From NCBI RefSeq assembly GCF_039929605.1, contig NZ_JBDSQX010000033.1:1-64000 (forward strand): 64,000 nt of DNA, given 5' to 3'. How positions within the stretch are numbered: the stretch's first letter is position 1; every line of letters starts with the position of its first letter. Source of the DNA: Pelomonas sp039929605. GTDB taxonomy: Bacteria > Pseudomonadota > Gammaproteobacteria > Burkholderiales > Burkholderiaceae_C. Position numbers and translations under genes: made by a program. This document shows positions 34,244-43,118 of this stretch, one piece after another. The notes below the pieces were generated by a model, which saw only the letters and a program-made list of their open reading frames with translations, was not told the origin of the DNA and ran no database searches.

Positions 34244-34990
34244 ATGACCGCACACCCCCTCTCCCTGCAAGGCAAACGTGCCCTCGTCACCGGCGCCAGC
34301 GGCGCCTTGGGCGCGGCAATCGCCCGCCGCTTGGCCGCCGATGGCGCGCACTTGCTGCTGCACGCCAATGCCAACGCCGCTGCCGTGCACGCCCTGGCCG
34401 ATGAATTGAAAGCTGACGGCGGCAGCGCCGAGACCCTGGTCTTTGACCTGACGCACGACGACGCCACCGCCAATGCCGTGGCGCAGATGCTGGCGGGCGG
34501 TGCGGTGCAGATCGTCGTCAACAACGCCGGCATTCACGACGACGCCGTGTTTCCTGGCATGCGCGCCGAGCAGTGGCACCGCGTCATCGACGTCTCGCTG
34601 CACGGCTTCTTCCGCGTCACGCAGCCCCTGATCCTGCCCATGCTGCGCACGCGCTGGGGCCGGGTGATCAACATCTCCTCGGTGGCCGCGCTGTCAGGCA
34701 ACCGCGGGCAGGTCAACTACTCGGCCGCCAAAGGGGCGCTGAACAGCGCGACCAAATCGCTGAGCCAGGAGGTGGCCAGCCGCGGCGTGACGGTGAACGC
34801 CATCGCGCCGGGCATCATCGCGTCGCCGATGGCCGATGGCACCTTCGACAAAGCCATGATCGAGCGCATGGTGCCCGCCAAGCGCGCCGGCACGCCCGAA
34901 GAAGTGGCCGCCCTGGCCGGCTTCCTGGCCAGCCCCGCTGCGGGCTACATCACCGGGCAGGTGATCTCGGTCAACGGCGGGCTGTACTGA
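34244..34990 (+). CDS. 3-oxoacyl-ACP reductase (FabG-like SDR, ApeQ type)
   Basis: A 248-residue short-chain dehydrogenase from ATG 34244. The cofactor motif is ALVTGASGALGAAIA, with VNNAGIHDDAVF in the middle. The catalytic Ser-Tyr-Lys set is ISSVAALSGNRGQVNYSAAK, followed by VNAIAPGIIASPM and the C-terminus YITGQVISVNGGLY. It reduces the 3-keto group made by the ketosynthase. NADPH use is likely but not read from the sequence. Confidence 0.93.
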   Translation: MTAHPLSLQGKRALVTGASGALGAAIARRLAADGAHLLLHANANAAAVHALADELKADGGSAETLVFDLTHDDATANAVAQMLAGGAVQIVVNNAGIHDDAVFPGMRAEQWHRVIDVSLHGFFRVTQPLILPMLRTRWGRVINISSVAALSGNRGQVNYSAAKGALNSATKSLSQEVASRGVTVNAIAPGIIASPMADGTFDKAMIERMVPAKRAGTPEEVAALAGFLASPAAGYITGQVISVNGGLY

Positions 34991-34999
34991 AGGCCTCCG

Positions 35000-36679
35000 A
35001 TGCACACCGAATCCAGCCCCACCCACACCGACGTTCTGATCATGGGCGGTGGCCTGGCCGGCATGACCCTGGCCCTGCAGTTGCGCCAGCGCCTGCCCGA
35101 CCTCAACGTGCTGGTGCTCGAACGCCGCTCCCACCCCGTGCCGGTGGCTTGCCACAAGGTCGGCGAAAGCAGCGTGGAGATCGGTGCGCATTACTTCGAG
35201 CACACCCTGGGGCTGCGCGAGCACCTGCAGGGCGAACAACTGCGCAAGTTCGGGTTTCGCTTTTTCTTCAGTGAGGGACGGCGCGACCTGCACCGCGTCA
35301 CCGAACTGGGCGCCAGCCGGCCGCTGCCGGTGTCCAGCTACCAAATCGACCGCGGCCTGTTCGAGAACTTTCTCGGTAAGGAATGCCAGCGCCGCAGCAT
35401 CCGCTTCATCGACGAGGCCATGATCCGCCAGGTCGACCTGAGCGACGACGCAAGCCTGCACACCGTGCATTGGCAAGAGACTGGCCAGCAGATGGTGTCG
35501 ACGCAGGCCCGGTGGGTCATTGACGCCTGCGGCCGCGCGGGCCTCATCAAGCGCAAGCTGGGCCTGGCGCGCGACAACGCGCACGCCGCGCACGCCATCT
35601 GGTTCCGCATCAGCGAGCGCATCCACCTGGACACCTGGCCGCTGGAAGGCGAACACAGCGGCGACGGCGCCGCCGAAGCAGCCGCCGCCGCCTGGCGCGC
35701 GCGCTGCGTGACCCCCACCCGCTGGCTGTCCACCAACCACCTGGTGGGCGCGGGCTACTGGGTGTGGCTCATCCCACTGGCCTCGGGCTCGCACTCGGTG
35801 GGCATCGTGGCCGACCCCAAGTACCACCCGCTGGACCGAATGAACACCTTCGAGAAGGCGATGGACTGGCTGCGCGAGTTCCAGCCGGCGCTGTTCGACG
35901 ACCTCGACGGCAAGCGCGACAAGCTGCAGGACTTCGCCTTCTTCAAGCGCTTCAGCTACGACTGCAGCCAGGTGTTCAGCGAGCACCGCTGGGCGCTCAC
36001 CGGCGAAGCAGGGCGCTTTCTCGACCCTTTCTATTCGCCGGGCAGCGACTTCATCGCCATCGGCAACACCTACATCACCGAGCTCATCGCGCGCGACCGC
36101 GCCGGCCAGCGCCTGGCGGCGCACACACAGGTGTACGAGCAGGTGTACCGCTCGTTCTACGACAGCACGCTGGCGCTGTACGTCGACCAGTACGGCCTGT
36201 TCGGCGACCCCGAAGTGCTGCCGGTCAAGATCATCTGGGATTACACCTACTACTGGAGCGTGCTCGCGCAGATGTTCTGCCAAGAGCGCCTGACCGACCT
36301 GGCCTCGCTGGGCCACCTGCGCGACGAACTCGCGGTGTGCCAGCAGCTCAACATCGAGGTACAGCATTTCCTGCGCGCCTGGGGCGCCGTCAGCCAGCGC
36401 CGCAACCTGCCGGTCATGCTGGACCAGGCCTCGATGCCCTGGTTCGTGGAACTCAACCGCAGCCTGCACGACACCGCGCTGAGCGATGCCGAGTTCCGCC
36501 AGCGCATCCGGCAGGCGGCACTGACGATGCAGCAGCTGGCCGGCGAATTGCTTCAGCGCGGCCTTCAAGAACACCCGGGGCTGGATGGGCGCGCGCTGAT
36601 GGCGCTGCTGCCGCCGCAGGCGTTGGCAAAGCCGGCGCACAGCCTGCTCTTTCCCAGCGCCGAGGCGCTGGCGGCTTGA
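35000..36679 (+). CDS. FAD-dependent halogenase-like oxidoreductase
   Basis: A 559-residue flavoprotein of the tryptophan-halogenase superfamily, the last gene of the plus-strand operon. The FAD motif is VLIMGGGLAGMTLALQL; KVGESSVEIG follows. LRKFGFRFFFSEG carries the lysine position used by halogenases to form the chloramine or guide HOCl. The WxWxIP motif, which blocks monooxygenase activity, appears as GYWVWLIPLASGSHSVG. GEAGRFLDPFYSPGSDF closes the FAD site. It could halogenate the aromatic head of the pigment (xanthomonadins are brominated) or act as a dehydrogenase. The C-terminal ~170 residues are unusually long. Confidence 0.82.
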   Translation: MHTESSPTHTDVLIMGGGLAGMTLALQLRQRLPDLNVLVLERRSHPVPVACHKVGESSVEIGAHYFEHTLGLREHLQGEQLRKFGFRFFFSEGRRDLHRVTELGASRPLPVSSYQIDRGLFENFLGKECQRRSIRFIDEAMIRQVDLSDDASLHTVHWQETGQQMVSTQARWVIDACGRAGLIKRKLGLARDNAHAAHAIWFRISERIHLDTWPLEGEHSGDGAAEAAAAAWRARCVTPTRWLSTNHLVGAGYWVWLIPLASGSHSVGIVADPKYHPLDRMNTFEKAMDWLREFQPALFDDLDGKRDKLQDFAFFKRFSYDCSQVFSEHRWALTGEAGRFLDPFYSPGSDFIAIGNTYITELIARDRAGQRLAAHTQVYEQVYRSFYDSTLALYVDQYGLFGDPEVLPVKIIWDYTYYWSVLAQMFCQERLTDLASLGHLRDELAVCQQLNIEVQHFLRAWGAVSQRRNLPVMLDQASMPWFVELNRSLHDTALSDAEFRQRIRQAALTMQQLAGELLQRGLQEHPGLDGRALMALLPPQALAKPAHSLLFPSAEALAA

Positions 36680-36696
36680 ACCGTGTCGGTTTTCGT
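36679..36696 (+). terminator. weak possible terminator after the pigment operon
   Basis: AACCG-TGT-CGGTT forms a five-bp stem immediately after the last gene and is followed by TTCGTT. The stem is short and the T-run broken, so this is only a weak candidate. It lies next to the MITE insertion site. Confidence 0.3.
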
Positions 36697-36700
36697 TCAA

Positions 36701-37002
36701 CCTAGATCCGGCAGTTGGGCGCGCCCGAGGGGCTGAGGCCGGACACAAGAGTCCTGAGGACTCTTTGTGCCTGCCGAAGGACGGGGCGTCTCGCCCCGGC
36801 ATGGCGAGGCGGGTCGGTGGCAAGGCGCGCCGACGCAGTGGGCTCCCGCCCACCAGGAGAAGCAACGCAGCCAACGGCCCGAAACGCCAGACCAGCGGGC
36901 GTGCAGCGCTGGTTACCGAAGTGGTGAACAGGGCGAAATGGGCAAGGTGTTGATACGCCAAGACTTTCGTTGAGTAGCGAGCGGTCAACTGCCGGATCTA
37001 GG
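36701..37002. mobile_element. 302-bp MITE-like element with 17-bp terminal inverted repeats and 5-bp TSD
   Basis: The left end CCTAGATCCGGCAGTTG (36701-36717) is repeated exactly in inverted orientation at 36986-37002. The five bases TTCAA flank both ends (36696-36700 and 37003-37007) as a target-site duplication. The interior has no transposase gene; three overlapping short open frames of 60-110 codons are probably not translated. A long hairpin sits at 36744-36769 (CACAAGAGTCC paired with GGACTCTTTGTG, one-base bulge). This is what a non-autonomous transposon moved in trans looks like. The parent IS family was not identified. Confidence 0.82.
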
Positions 37003-37446
37003 TTCAAGGCCGAACTTCTTTCACTCAACCCTGAACTGCAGCGGCTGAAAGTCCGACCTGGCGTGAGCTCGCATGCGAACCGCTGACCGATGCGCCACGC
37101 GCAGCCGCTGTTCGGCAGGCACGCTGTCGGCGGCAGCTCCCGGCCGAGTGCCGTCGTTCAGTGGCTCAGCGCAAGCGACAGCTTTGTGCCCAAAGCCGAA
37201 ATTCACTGGGCTACAGCAATAGGCTAGTCTGAGACACAGGGCCGTTCATCGCGAATGCCAGCGTCCACGCTAAGCGGTCATTCGCCGCCCGCAGCCTCGA
37301 TCAACAGCTGCACCTCCAGCACCGGTCAGTCGAACGCGGCCCGGCGGGTTCTGGGTCGCGGGCGACTTCTTCTCGCAACGTCATCCGCAGGATCGTCAAT
37401 GACATGGGCAAAGCCGGATTCACCAGTTTTCTCTGCTCTCCGATAC
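37003..37446. other. intergenic, no feature recognised
   Basis: About 440 bp between the MITE and the end of the kinase gene. Base composition is mixed, and no gene, RNA or terminator could be supported. Confidence 0.4.
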
Positions 37447-40400
37447 CTACGCCTTCGTCAGGGTACGTAGCAGCTCTTGCAGGGGGCGGGTGAAATGCTC
37501 CCCAACCAGCATGTGCGCGGCGTAGATGGTGCTGGCCCTCGCCGCAGCAGCACGGGATCTCACGGGGTCGCCGAGAGCCAGCAGGCATTGGCCCCACGCG
37601 ACCTCGGCGTCAGCTACCCACGGGCTGCTTGCGTCGTCGTTCGCGGTGCGCCATGCGAGCGCACGCTCGATGGGGCCGCGTGCCGCATTAGGCTGGCCCG
37701 CGCGAAGCAGTGCGTTTCCAAACTGCAGTTGCACCTCGGCATCTAGCGCGGGGAAGCGGCTGCGCACGCTCGATACAGCAACACGTTCGGCCGCACCCTT
37801 GGCGAGACCAAGTGCTCGCTCCACAGCGCCAAGCCGCAAGTGCGCCTGCGCCAGAAGGACGTCGCGCTCGATCTCTTCTGCCCGCAAGGGTAGGCCGTCG
37901 GCCTTGTACGGCGCTGCGACCTTGTTGAGCCGTGCGATGGCAGCCGATGCGTCGCCCAGGGCCAGGTCCAGGCGGGCTTCATCCAGATGGAAGCGGTTGT
38001 GGCGCGACGCCTGGACCGAGCTGCCCGTGCCCTTAAGCCACAGGCCGAACCCTTCGGAGAACAGCTGCCGCGCCTGCGCGTAGCGGCCCATTGCGACGAG
38101 GATGGTGGCTTCGGTTCGCAGTCCATTGCCGAGCACGGCGGACCCCGGGTAGTGGCGACGGTTGGAAGCGTTGACGGCCGCCACCAGCTCCAGGGCTTCG
38201 GACAAACGCCCTTCGGCCAACAGGCTGCGACCCATGTCCATGCGAACCATGGGCGTGAACAGTGTGTCGTTCGGCCCCTTCACCTCGAGAACCCGGCGCA
38301 GGACGTCGCGATGCAGCCTGCGGGCCTCGGCGCGTTCGCCCACGGCGTGCAGCAACGCGGCCAGATGCGACTGGGGTGGGATCGAGGTTGCGTCGGAGGG
38401 CCCGAGGGCAGCGAGCGCGCCGTCCGTAGTCTCGCGATATTCGCGCAACGCGGCGTCAAACTTCTGTTGTGTGACCAGGTTTTCCGCCAGTGACGTTCGG
38501 ATCTGCGCCAACGCCACCTGGGACAGGGCCTTGTCTTTGCGCAGTTCCACCAGTGCTTCCCGGTAGAGGGGCTCCGCGTCGGCACCTTCCCCTAGTTGGA
38601 CGCGGGCGCGGGCGGCAAGCGTCAGGGCCGCGCCGACCCGGTCCTCGTTGGCGACCGCGTGCGCCCGCAGGATGCCAACGGCTTCATCCGCGAAGGCCTT
38701 CATCTTCTCGTAGGAGAGGTTTTGATGCCGCTGCGCCAGCCGCGTCAGCAACTCGCCGCGCAGCATTGACGTCTGGTCTCCGGCAGCGTCGAGGATGCGG
38801 CGCGCCTCCTCCAGCGCCGGCAGGATTTCGGCCCGTCTCGTGGTGGCGTGCAGCGTTGACGCCAGTTTGATCAATGCCTCAGCAACGCGTCGATCATCCG
38901 CGCCATGAAGCTTTCGCAGCACCTCGACCCGCTTGGTTTCGATCACGGCGGCTTCCTCATGAAGCTGGAGCTGGTAGTACATCTCGCCCAGCGTCTCCAT
39001 CACCTCGACCCGTGCCTCGGGAGCGTCCCGCAGCGACGAGTCGAGCCGCGCCGTGCCAATGTCGAGCAACTCCCGCGCCGTGGTGCCGCGCGCCTTGAGC
39101 GGGTCCTTCTGTTGGTCCGAGTTGGTGCGAAAGATGTCGAGCAGGAAACCCTGCACGGCCTGGGCGCGGCGCGCCTCCTTCTTCGCCAACTCGGCCTGCA
39201 GCGTGGCGCTGCGCGCGTGGTCGCGCGCGACCGACGCTTGCCACAACGCGATGCCGGCCCCGCCGACGACCGCCACGGTGACGGCAGCAGATGCAGCTGC
39301 CGCGAGCTTGTTGCGACGCAGGAATTTTCGGGCCCGATAGCCAAGCGCGTCAGGTCGTGCCTGGACCGGCAGGTTGGCAAGGTGCCGCTCGATGTCCTGG
39401 GCAAATGCGTCGACCGTGGCATATCGCTCGACGGGATTCTTCTTGAGCGCCTTGTTGAGAATGGCGTCCAGGTCGCCCTTCAATGCCTGACCGGCGCTGG
39501 GCCTCGTCGCGGCGGCGCTGGCGGGTCGAACGTCCACCGATGCGATCGCCTCCTCGAGGGCCGCAGCGCTCTGGCGCTTCAACTGGTAGGGCTTGGCCTC
39601 GGCCAGCAACTCGTAGGCGACCACACCCAGGCTGTAGACATCGCTCGCGGTGCCCAGCGGTTCGCCACGGATCTGCTCGGGGCTCGCGTAGTCCAGCGTC
39701 AGCGGTCTGCCAGACATCTGAGTCAACTGGGTCTCGGCGGCCAGGTCGTCCTGTAGCAGCTTGGCAATGCCGAAGTCCAGCAGGCGCACCTCGCCGTCGG
39801 CCGTCACGAGGATGTTGGAGGGCTTGAGGTCCCGGTGGACCACCAGCCGTGCATGCGCGTGGGCCACGGCCGCCGCCACCTGCAGCAGCAGGCCGAGGCG
39901 CTTGTCCATCGACAAGCCGCGCTCCAGGCAGTACGCGTCGATGGGTTGACCCTCGACGTACTCAAGGGCAAGGTAGGGCCGCCCACCAGCGTCCACGCCC
40001 GTGTCGTACAAGCGCGCAATGTGTCGATGCGCGAGCGTGGCCAAGATGTTGCGCTCGCGACGCAGCCGCTCGGCAAGCGCGCCGCCCCAGGTCACACGCG
40101 GCAGCTTCAAGGCCACTTGGCGCTTGAGTTCGCCATCGGCGCGGTCGGCCAGCCAGACATCGCCCATCCCGCCACGCCCAAGCAGGCTGACCAGCCGGTA
40201 GGGGCCGACGAGGTCGCCCGCCTTGGCATCCGGCGAGGTGTCGCTGCCTGCAGCGTCGGGCGCGAACTTGGGCAGCGTGCCCAGGAAGTCGCCTGTCTCG
40301 AGTTCCGCATTGGCCGCCAGCAGCGAACGCAAGGTGTCGCGCAGCCCTTCCGCTTCGGCGGGCAACGCGTCGAGCCAGGCGCTGCGCTCTCCGGCAGGCA

Positions 40401-40470
40401 GTGCAAGCACCTCGTCAAGCAACGGGCTGAGCGAAGGCCAACGCTCGGCCAGAGATTCCAGTTTCTTCAT
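37447..40470 (-). CDS. membrane Ser/Thr protein kinase with C-terminal TPR-like repeats
   Basis: A 1007-residue protein starting at ATG 40470, preceded by GGGGGAAGA. The kinase domain spans ~91-370: glycine loop LLGRGGMGDVW (97-107), catalytic lysine Lys122 in VALKLP, HRDLKPSN with Asp214, DFG at 232-234 and YASPEQIRGE. All catalytic residues are present. A single membrane helix (AAAASAAVTVAVVGGAGIAL, ~389-409) separates it from a ~600-residue outer part of helical repeats of TPR type. This is the usual layout of bacterial PknB-type kinases with periplasmic TPR sensors. A small hypothetical gene lies 68 bases upstream on the same strand. Targets unknown. Confidence 0.9.
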   Translation of the reverse strand: MKKLESLAERWPSLSPLLDEVLALPAGERSAWLDALPAEAEGLRDTLRSLLAANAELETGDFLGTLPKFAPDAAGSDTSPDAKAGDLVGPYRLVSLLGRGGMGDVWLADRADGELKRQVALKLPRVTWGGALAERLRRERNILATLAHRHIARLYDTGVDAGGRPYLALEYVEGQPIDAYCLERGLSMDKRLGLLLQVAAAVAHAHARLVVHRDLKPSNILVTADGEVRLLDFGIAKLLQDDLAAETQLTQMSGRPLTLDYASPEQIRGEPLGTASDVYSLGVVAYELLAEAKPYQLKRQSAAALEEAIASVDVRPASAAATRPSAGQALKGDLDAILNKALKKNPVERYATVDAFAQDIERHLANLPVQARPDALGYRARKFLRRNKLAAAASAAVTVAVVGGAGIALWQASVARDHARSATLQAELAKKEARRAQAVQGFLLDIFRTNSDQQKDPLKARGTTARELLDIGTARLDSSLRDAPEARVEVMETLGEMYYQLQLHEEAAVIETKRVEVLRKLHGADDRRVAEALIKLASTLHATTRRAEILPALEEARRILDAAGDQTSMLRGELLTRLAQRHQNLSYEKMKAFADEAVGILRAHAVANEDRVGAALTLAARARVQLGEGADAEPLYREALVELRKDKALSQVALAQIRTSLAENLVTQQKFDAALREYRETTDGALAALGPSDATSIPPQSHLAALLHAVGERAEARRLHRDVLRRVLEVKGPNDTLFTPMVRMDMGRSLLAEGRLSEALELVAAVNASNRRHYPGSAVLGNGLRTEATILVAMGRYAQARQLFSEGFGLWLKGTGSSVQASRHNRFHLDEARLDLALGDASAAIARLNKVAAPYKADGLPLRAEEIERDVLLAQAHLRLGAVERALGLAKGAAERVAVSSVRSRFPALDAEVQLQFGNALLRAGQPNAARGPIERALAWRTANDDASSPWVADAEVAWGQCLLALGDPVRSRAAAARASTIYAAHMLVGEHFTRPLQELLRTLTKA

Positions 40471-40538
40471 TCTTCCCCCGTCGGTGTGCGCAAGGATGTC
40501 GGCAAGGTGGGGCGCCGCAAATCCCCTGAACCCCGCTG

Positions 40539-40847
40539 TCAGTCCCGGATCTTGATGGCGTTGATGTTGATGTTGCTGAAGCTGTCGGTCCACAGCGAGA
40601 CGCCGGGGAGATCAGGATTCTCAGTACGCAGCAGGCGGCCCTGAGCGTCGCAGACTTGCCGGCAGACATCGGGGTGCCGGCGCAGGAACTCCTCCTCCCG
40701 CGTCAGTAGTACATAGCCGGTCCTGCGAATCAACTGCTCCGGCTGCGCGTCGGAGGCGCGGAATCGGTAGCCCATGCGCAGCGCTTCGGCCTGGCGCTTC
40801 ACCACCGGGTGCAGGCTCAGATATTCGGGCCACCGTCGCCTTCCCAA
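40539..40847 (-). CDS. hypothetical protein upstream of the kinase
   Basis: A 102-residue protein without signal peptide or membrane helix: PVVKRQAEALRMGYRFRASD, RRTGYVLLTREEEFLRRHPD and LWTDSFSNININAIKIRD. I do not recognise it. It is on the same strand as the kinase gene with a 68-bp gap and may be co-transcribed. The amino-acid composition looks like a real protein. An alternative start is Met25. Confidence 0.5.
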   Translation of the reverse strand: MGRRRWPEYLSLHPVVKRQAEALRMGYRFRASDAQPEQLIRRTGYVLLTREEEFLRRHPDVCRQVCDAQGRLLRTENPDLPGVSLWTDSFSNININAIKIRD

Positions 40848-41231
40848 TGCCGCCTTACGGCTGGAACCCCGGCATGTCCGCAGCCGATGAGAACGAGAGG
40901 CACATGCCGTCGTTTGTAGCGAAAGTGGACGGCCAGGGGTGGTGAAGGGTGGTCTTCACATCCATGCAATCTTGCGGCGTCACGCGCCTGCGCGAGGCGC
41001 TGTGCGTGCGAGACGAGGGCTGGCCGGCGCCTGGAATTCGTCGCTCAAAAGCTCGCCGGAGTAGGTTGCGGGGCGGAGCAATTCATAGCCGTCCTTCGCA
41101 CATTCAAACCCGGTTGGCGGCCGCACCTCAAAAAGCCCCGAGTAAGCGTGGCTCCGAATGTCCGAAATGCCAGCGCCTTCGCGTACATCCAATGGAGCGA
41201 ACAGCCTCCAAACGATCACAGGAGTTTCGAC
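40848..41231. other. intergenic, no gene recognised
   Basis: About 385 bp between two divergent genes. It must hold both promoters. The 3' end has AGGAG at 41220-41224, the ribosome site of the following gene. No other element is seen. Confidence 0.4.
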
Positions 41232-41921
41232 ATGCCGTTTTTCCTCGCACGCGCGATCAATATCCCGGTCGGGCCGAACCGCCAATGCTCGCGAGGCGCG
41301 CCGCTTCTCGCCGCGGCTGGGCGGGGGCTGGCACAGACAAGAATCTTGCACGTGATCGCGATCGCCGGGTTTCTCGGCGCATCGCTACCAGTCAGCGCTC
41401 AGGAAGCGTTCACTCCGGCAATTGGCGGTGGCGGGGGGCAGCAGTTCATTGCGCGATGTCCCGCCAACACCTTTGTGACCGGCGTGGAGGCCCGGACCGG
41501 CGCCTACGTCAATTACATCGCGCCCCTGTGTGACGGGCGAGCGATCCAGGGCGGTGGTGGCAGCGGCGATAGGCGCAGTGCGTCGTGCCCCGCCGGCTCG
41601 GTCGTCCGGTCGATGGCGGTGACTTCGCTTCGCAGTTCCAATCATCTGCTGAAAGCGTTGATCCTGGATTGCGCTGCGCGTGGCAGCCAGGTCCGAACTG
41701 CCTCCGTTCCATTGGATACGCCCGGGGCCTTCACATCGCCAACCGGGACGGCAGGCAACATTGCGCTGCTCGTAGCAGGACCGGTGGGCGCGATTCGAAT
41801 GGCCGAGAATCTCAACAAGAACTATCCAAGAGGCACGCTGTCCTGCGGTGCGAAGGACATCATCGGATTGCAGGGACGCTCGGGCGCCGCGGTAGATGCC
41901 CTGGGCCTAATCTGCCGATAG
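41232..41921 (+). CDS. secreted Gly-rich repeat protein, unknown function
   Basis: A 229-residue protein from ATG 41232, preceded by AGGAG. The first ~35 residues are polar; a hydrophobic stretch (RILHVIAIAGFLGASLPVSA) then acts as a signal sequence. The mature part contains two related repeats, each with a glycine run followed by a Cys-Pro motif: GGGGGQQFIARCPANTFVTG and GGGGSGDRRSASCPAGSVVR. These are followed by ARTGAYVNYIAPLC and NHLLKALILDC. Such repeats occur in uncharacterised, possibly lectin-like, secreted proteins. The even number of cysteines suggests disulfides. I cannot name the family. Confidence 0.6.
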   Translation: MPFFLARAINIPVGPNRQCSRGAPLLAAAGRGLAQTRILHVIAIAGFLGASLPVSAQEAFTPAIGGGGGQQFIARCPANTFVTGVEARTGAYVNYIAPLCDGRAIQGGGGSGDRRSASCPAGSVVRSMAVTSLRSSNHLLKALILDCAARGSQVRTASVPLDTPGAFTSPTGTAGNIALLVAGPVGAIRMAENLNKNYPRGTLSCGAKDIIGLQGRSGAAVDALGLICR

Positions 41922-41965
41922 TGGGCATCAGCGCCATCTCGTACGGACGGTATTGCCGCCGACCG

Positions 41966-42127
41966 AAAACTGAGCCACTTTTTGGCCTGCTGTCGATCTA
42001 AAACTGAGCCAGGTGAACAACCTACTCTGCTGCATTTTTGTGCAGCCGAGGATGAGGAGTGATCACCATGGACATGATTGGCAGGATCAGGCGATTGCAT
42101 CGCCTGGTTCACGCAGCGTTGAGCTGA
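41966..42127 (+). mobile_element. remnant of an IS21-type left end with start of istA
   Basis: The motif AAAACTGAGCCA occurs twice (41966-41977 and 42000-42011), as in the repeated end sequences of IS21-type elements. It is followed at 42068 by ATG and the codons for MDMIGRIRRLHRLVHAALS, then TGA at 42125. The opening MDMIGRIRRL resembles the first residues of IstA transposases, but only about ten codons match before the reading frame degenerates and stops. No istB and no right end are present, so this is a dead fragment. Confidence 0.6.
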
Positions 42128-42336
42128 GTATGTTGAGCGCTCGCAATTGTGCTTGTCGCCGTTGGGTCGGCAGCTTGTGCCGTTAGCAGAACAAGCGGCG
42201 CGTGGCCCTTGAGTGCCTGCCACGCGAACAGGGGGTGCCGGAGCGCCACTGTCCGGGCTTTGCGAAAAAAGTCGTTCAGTAAATGAGAGGTCGGAATTCT
42301 GTTTCGACTACGCCCTCTTTGCATAGCAGGATGATC

Positions 42337-43002
42337 ATGAACCAAGCAACCTCTTTTCAAAACAGCAAGCTGAACGCGTGGCTGCGAACTGGCGCGATGT
42401 TCGTCGCTGCCACGGCGTTGCTGGCGGATGCAAATGCTGCCGTTATTTCGTTCACGAATCCGACGCCTGTACCGAACACGTTCGACGGCCTTTACCTGAA
42501 CGTGCTCACTGGCGGTAAAGGCACGATCGAGTCAGCGGTGGCGGGTTGGGACATCGACCCATACAACTACAACCACAACCTCGCCTTCTGGTGGAACTAC
42601 GCAAACGCGGATGCTTACGGAGGCGTCGCTGCGTCAGCCGGCGATCCGTACTTGGATCTTGCGCCAGGTAGCGTGATTTCGGCAGCCTCTGCCTTTTCCA
42701 GCTCCCCGAACTCGACCGCCGCCGTTCTCTTCCATGCGCCGGGATCGCACGTACTGGGTTTCCGCTTCTTCAACGAAGAGACCGGGGTTGTCAATTACGG
42801 GTATATGACACTCTCCTCTTCGGGCAGCAACGGTTTTCCGCTCACCATTCAAAACTGGAGCATCGACAACTCCGGCGCGGCCATCGTGGTGCGCGCCATT
42901 CCCGAGCCATCGACCGCTGTCTTGCTTGCGCTGGGTGTACTCGCCATAGGCGGCGTGAAGCTACGATGTCGTGACAAGAACGGCCGGAGCACTATCGGCT
43001 GA
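42337..43002 (+). CDS. PEP-CTERM exported protein, unknown function
   Basis: A 221-residue exported protein. ATG 42337 is preferred (AGG six bases upstream); Met at 42331 is possible. After an N-terminal region and signal (TGAMFVAATALLADANAAVI) comes a beta-rich domain without a clear family: DGLYLNVLTGGKGTIESAVA, NLAFWWNYANADAYGGVAAS, FRFFNEETGVVNYGYMTLSS. The sorting signal is IPEPSTAVLLALGVLAIGGV, then KLRCRDKNGR. The gene is markedly lower in G+C than most of the window, which suggests transfer. No exosortase gene is nearby. Confidence 0.82.
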   Translation: MNQATSFQNSKLNAWLRTGAMFVAATALLADANAAVISFTNPTPVPNTFDGLYLNVLTGGKGTIESAVAGWDIDPYNYNHNLAFWWNYANADAYGGVAASAGDPYLDLAPGSVISAASAFSSSPNSTAAVLFHAPGSHVLGFRFFNEETGVVNYGYMTLSSSGSNGFPLTIQNWSIDNSGAAIVVRAIPEPSTAVLLALGVLAIGGVKLRCRDKNGRSTIG

Positions 43003-43118
43003 TCGCATTTCCGGCTCCGTCGTCTGCAGCAGCGATTGCGATGCCCTCATCACGCCCCCTGGTGTCTGCAAGCGCGTGTTGCCAGACGACGTGGCAAAGA
43101 TTGTGTGGAGGACGAATC

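Noticed and set aside
36702..37028. Overlapping short open frames in three frames inside the MITE
   Set aside because: All share the same DNA, have no ribosome site and read as Arg/Pro-rich peptides; the repeat structure explains the region.
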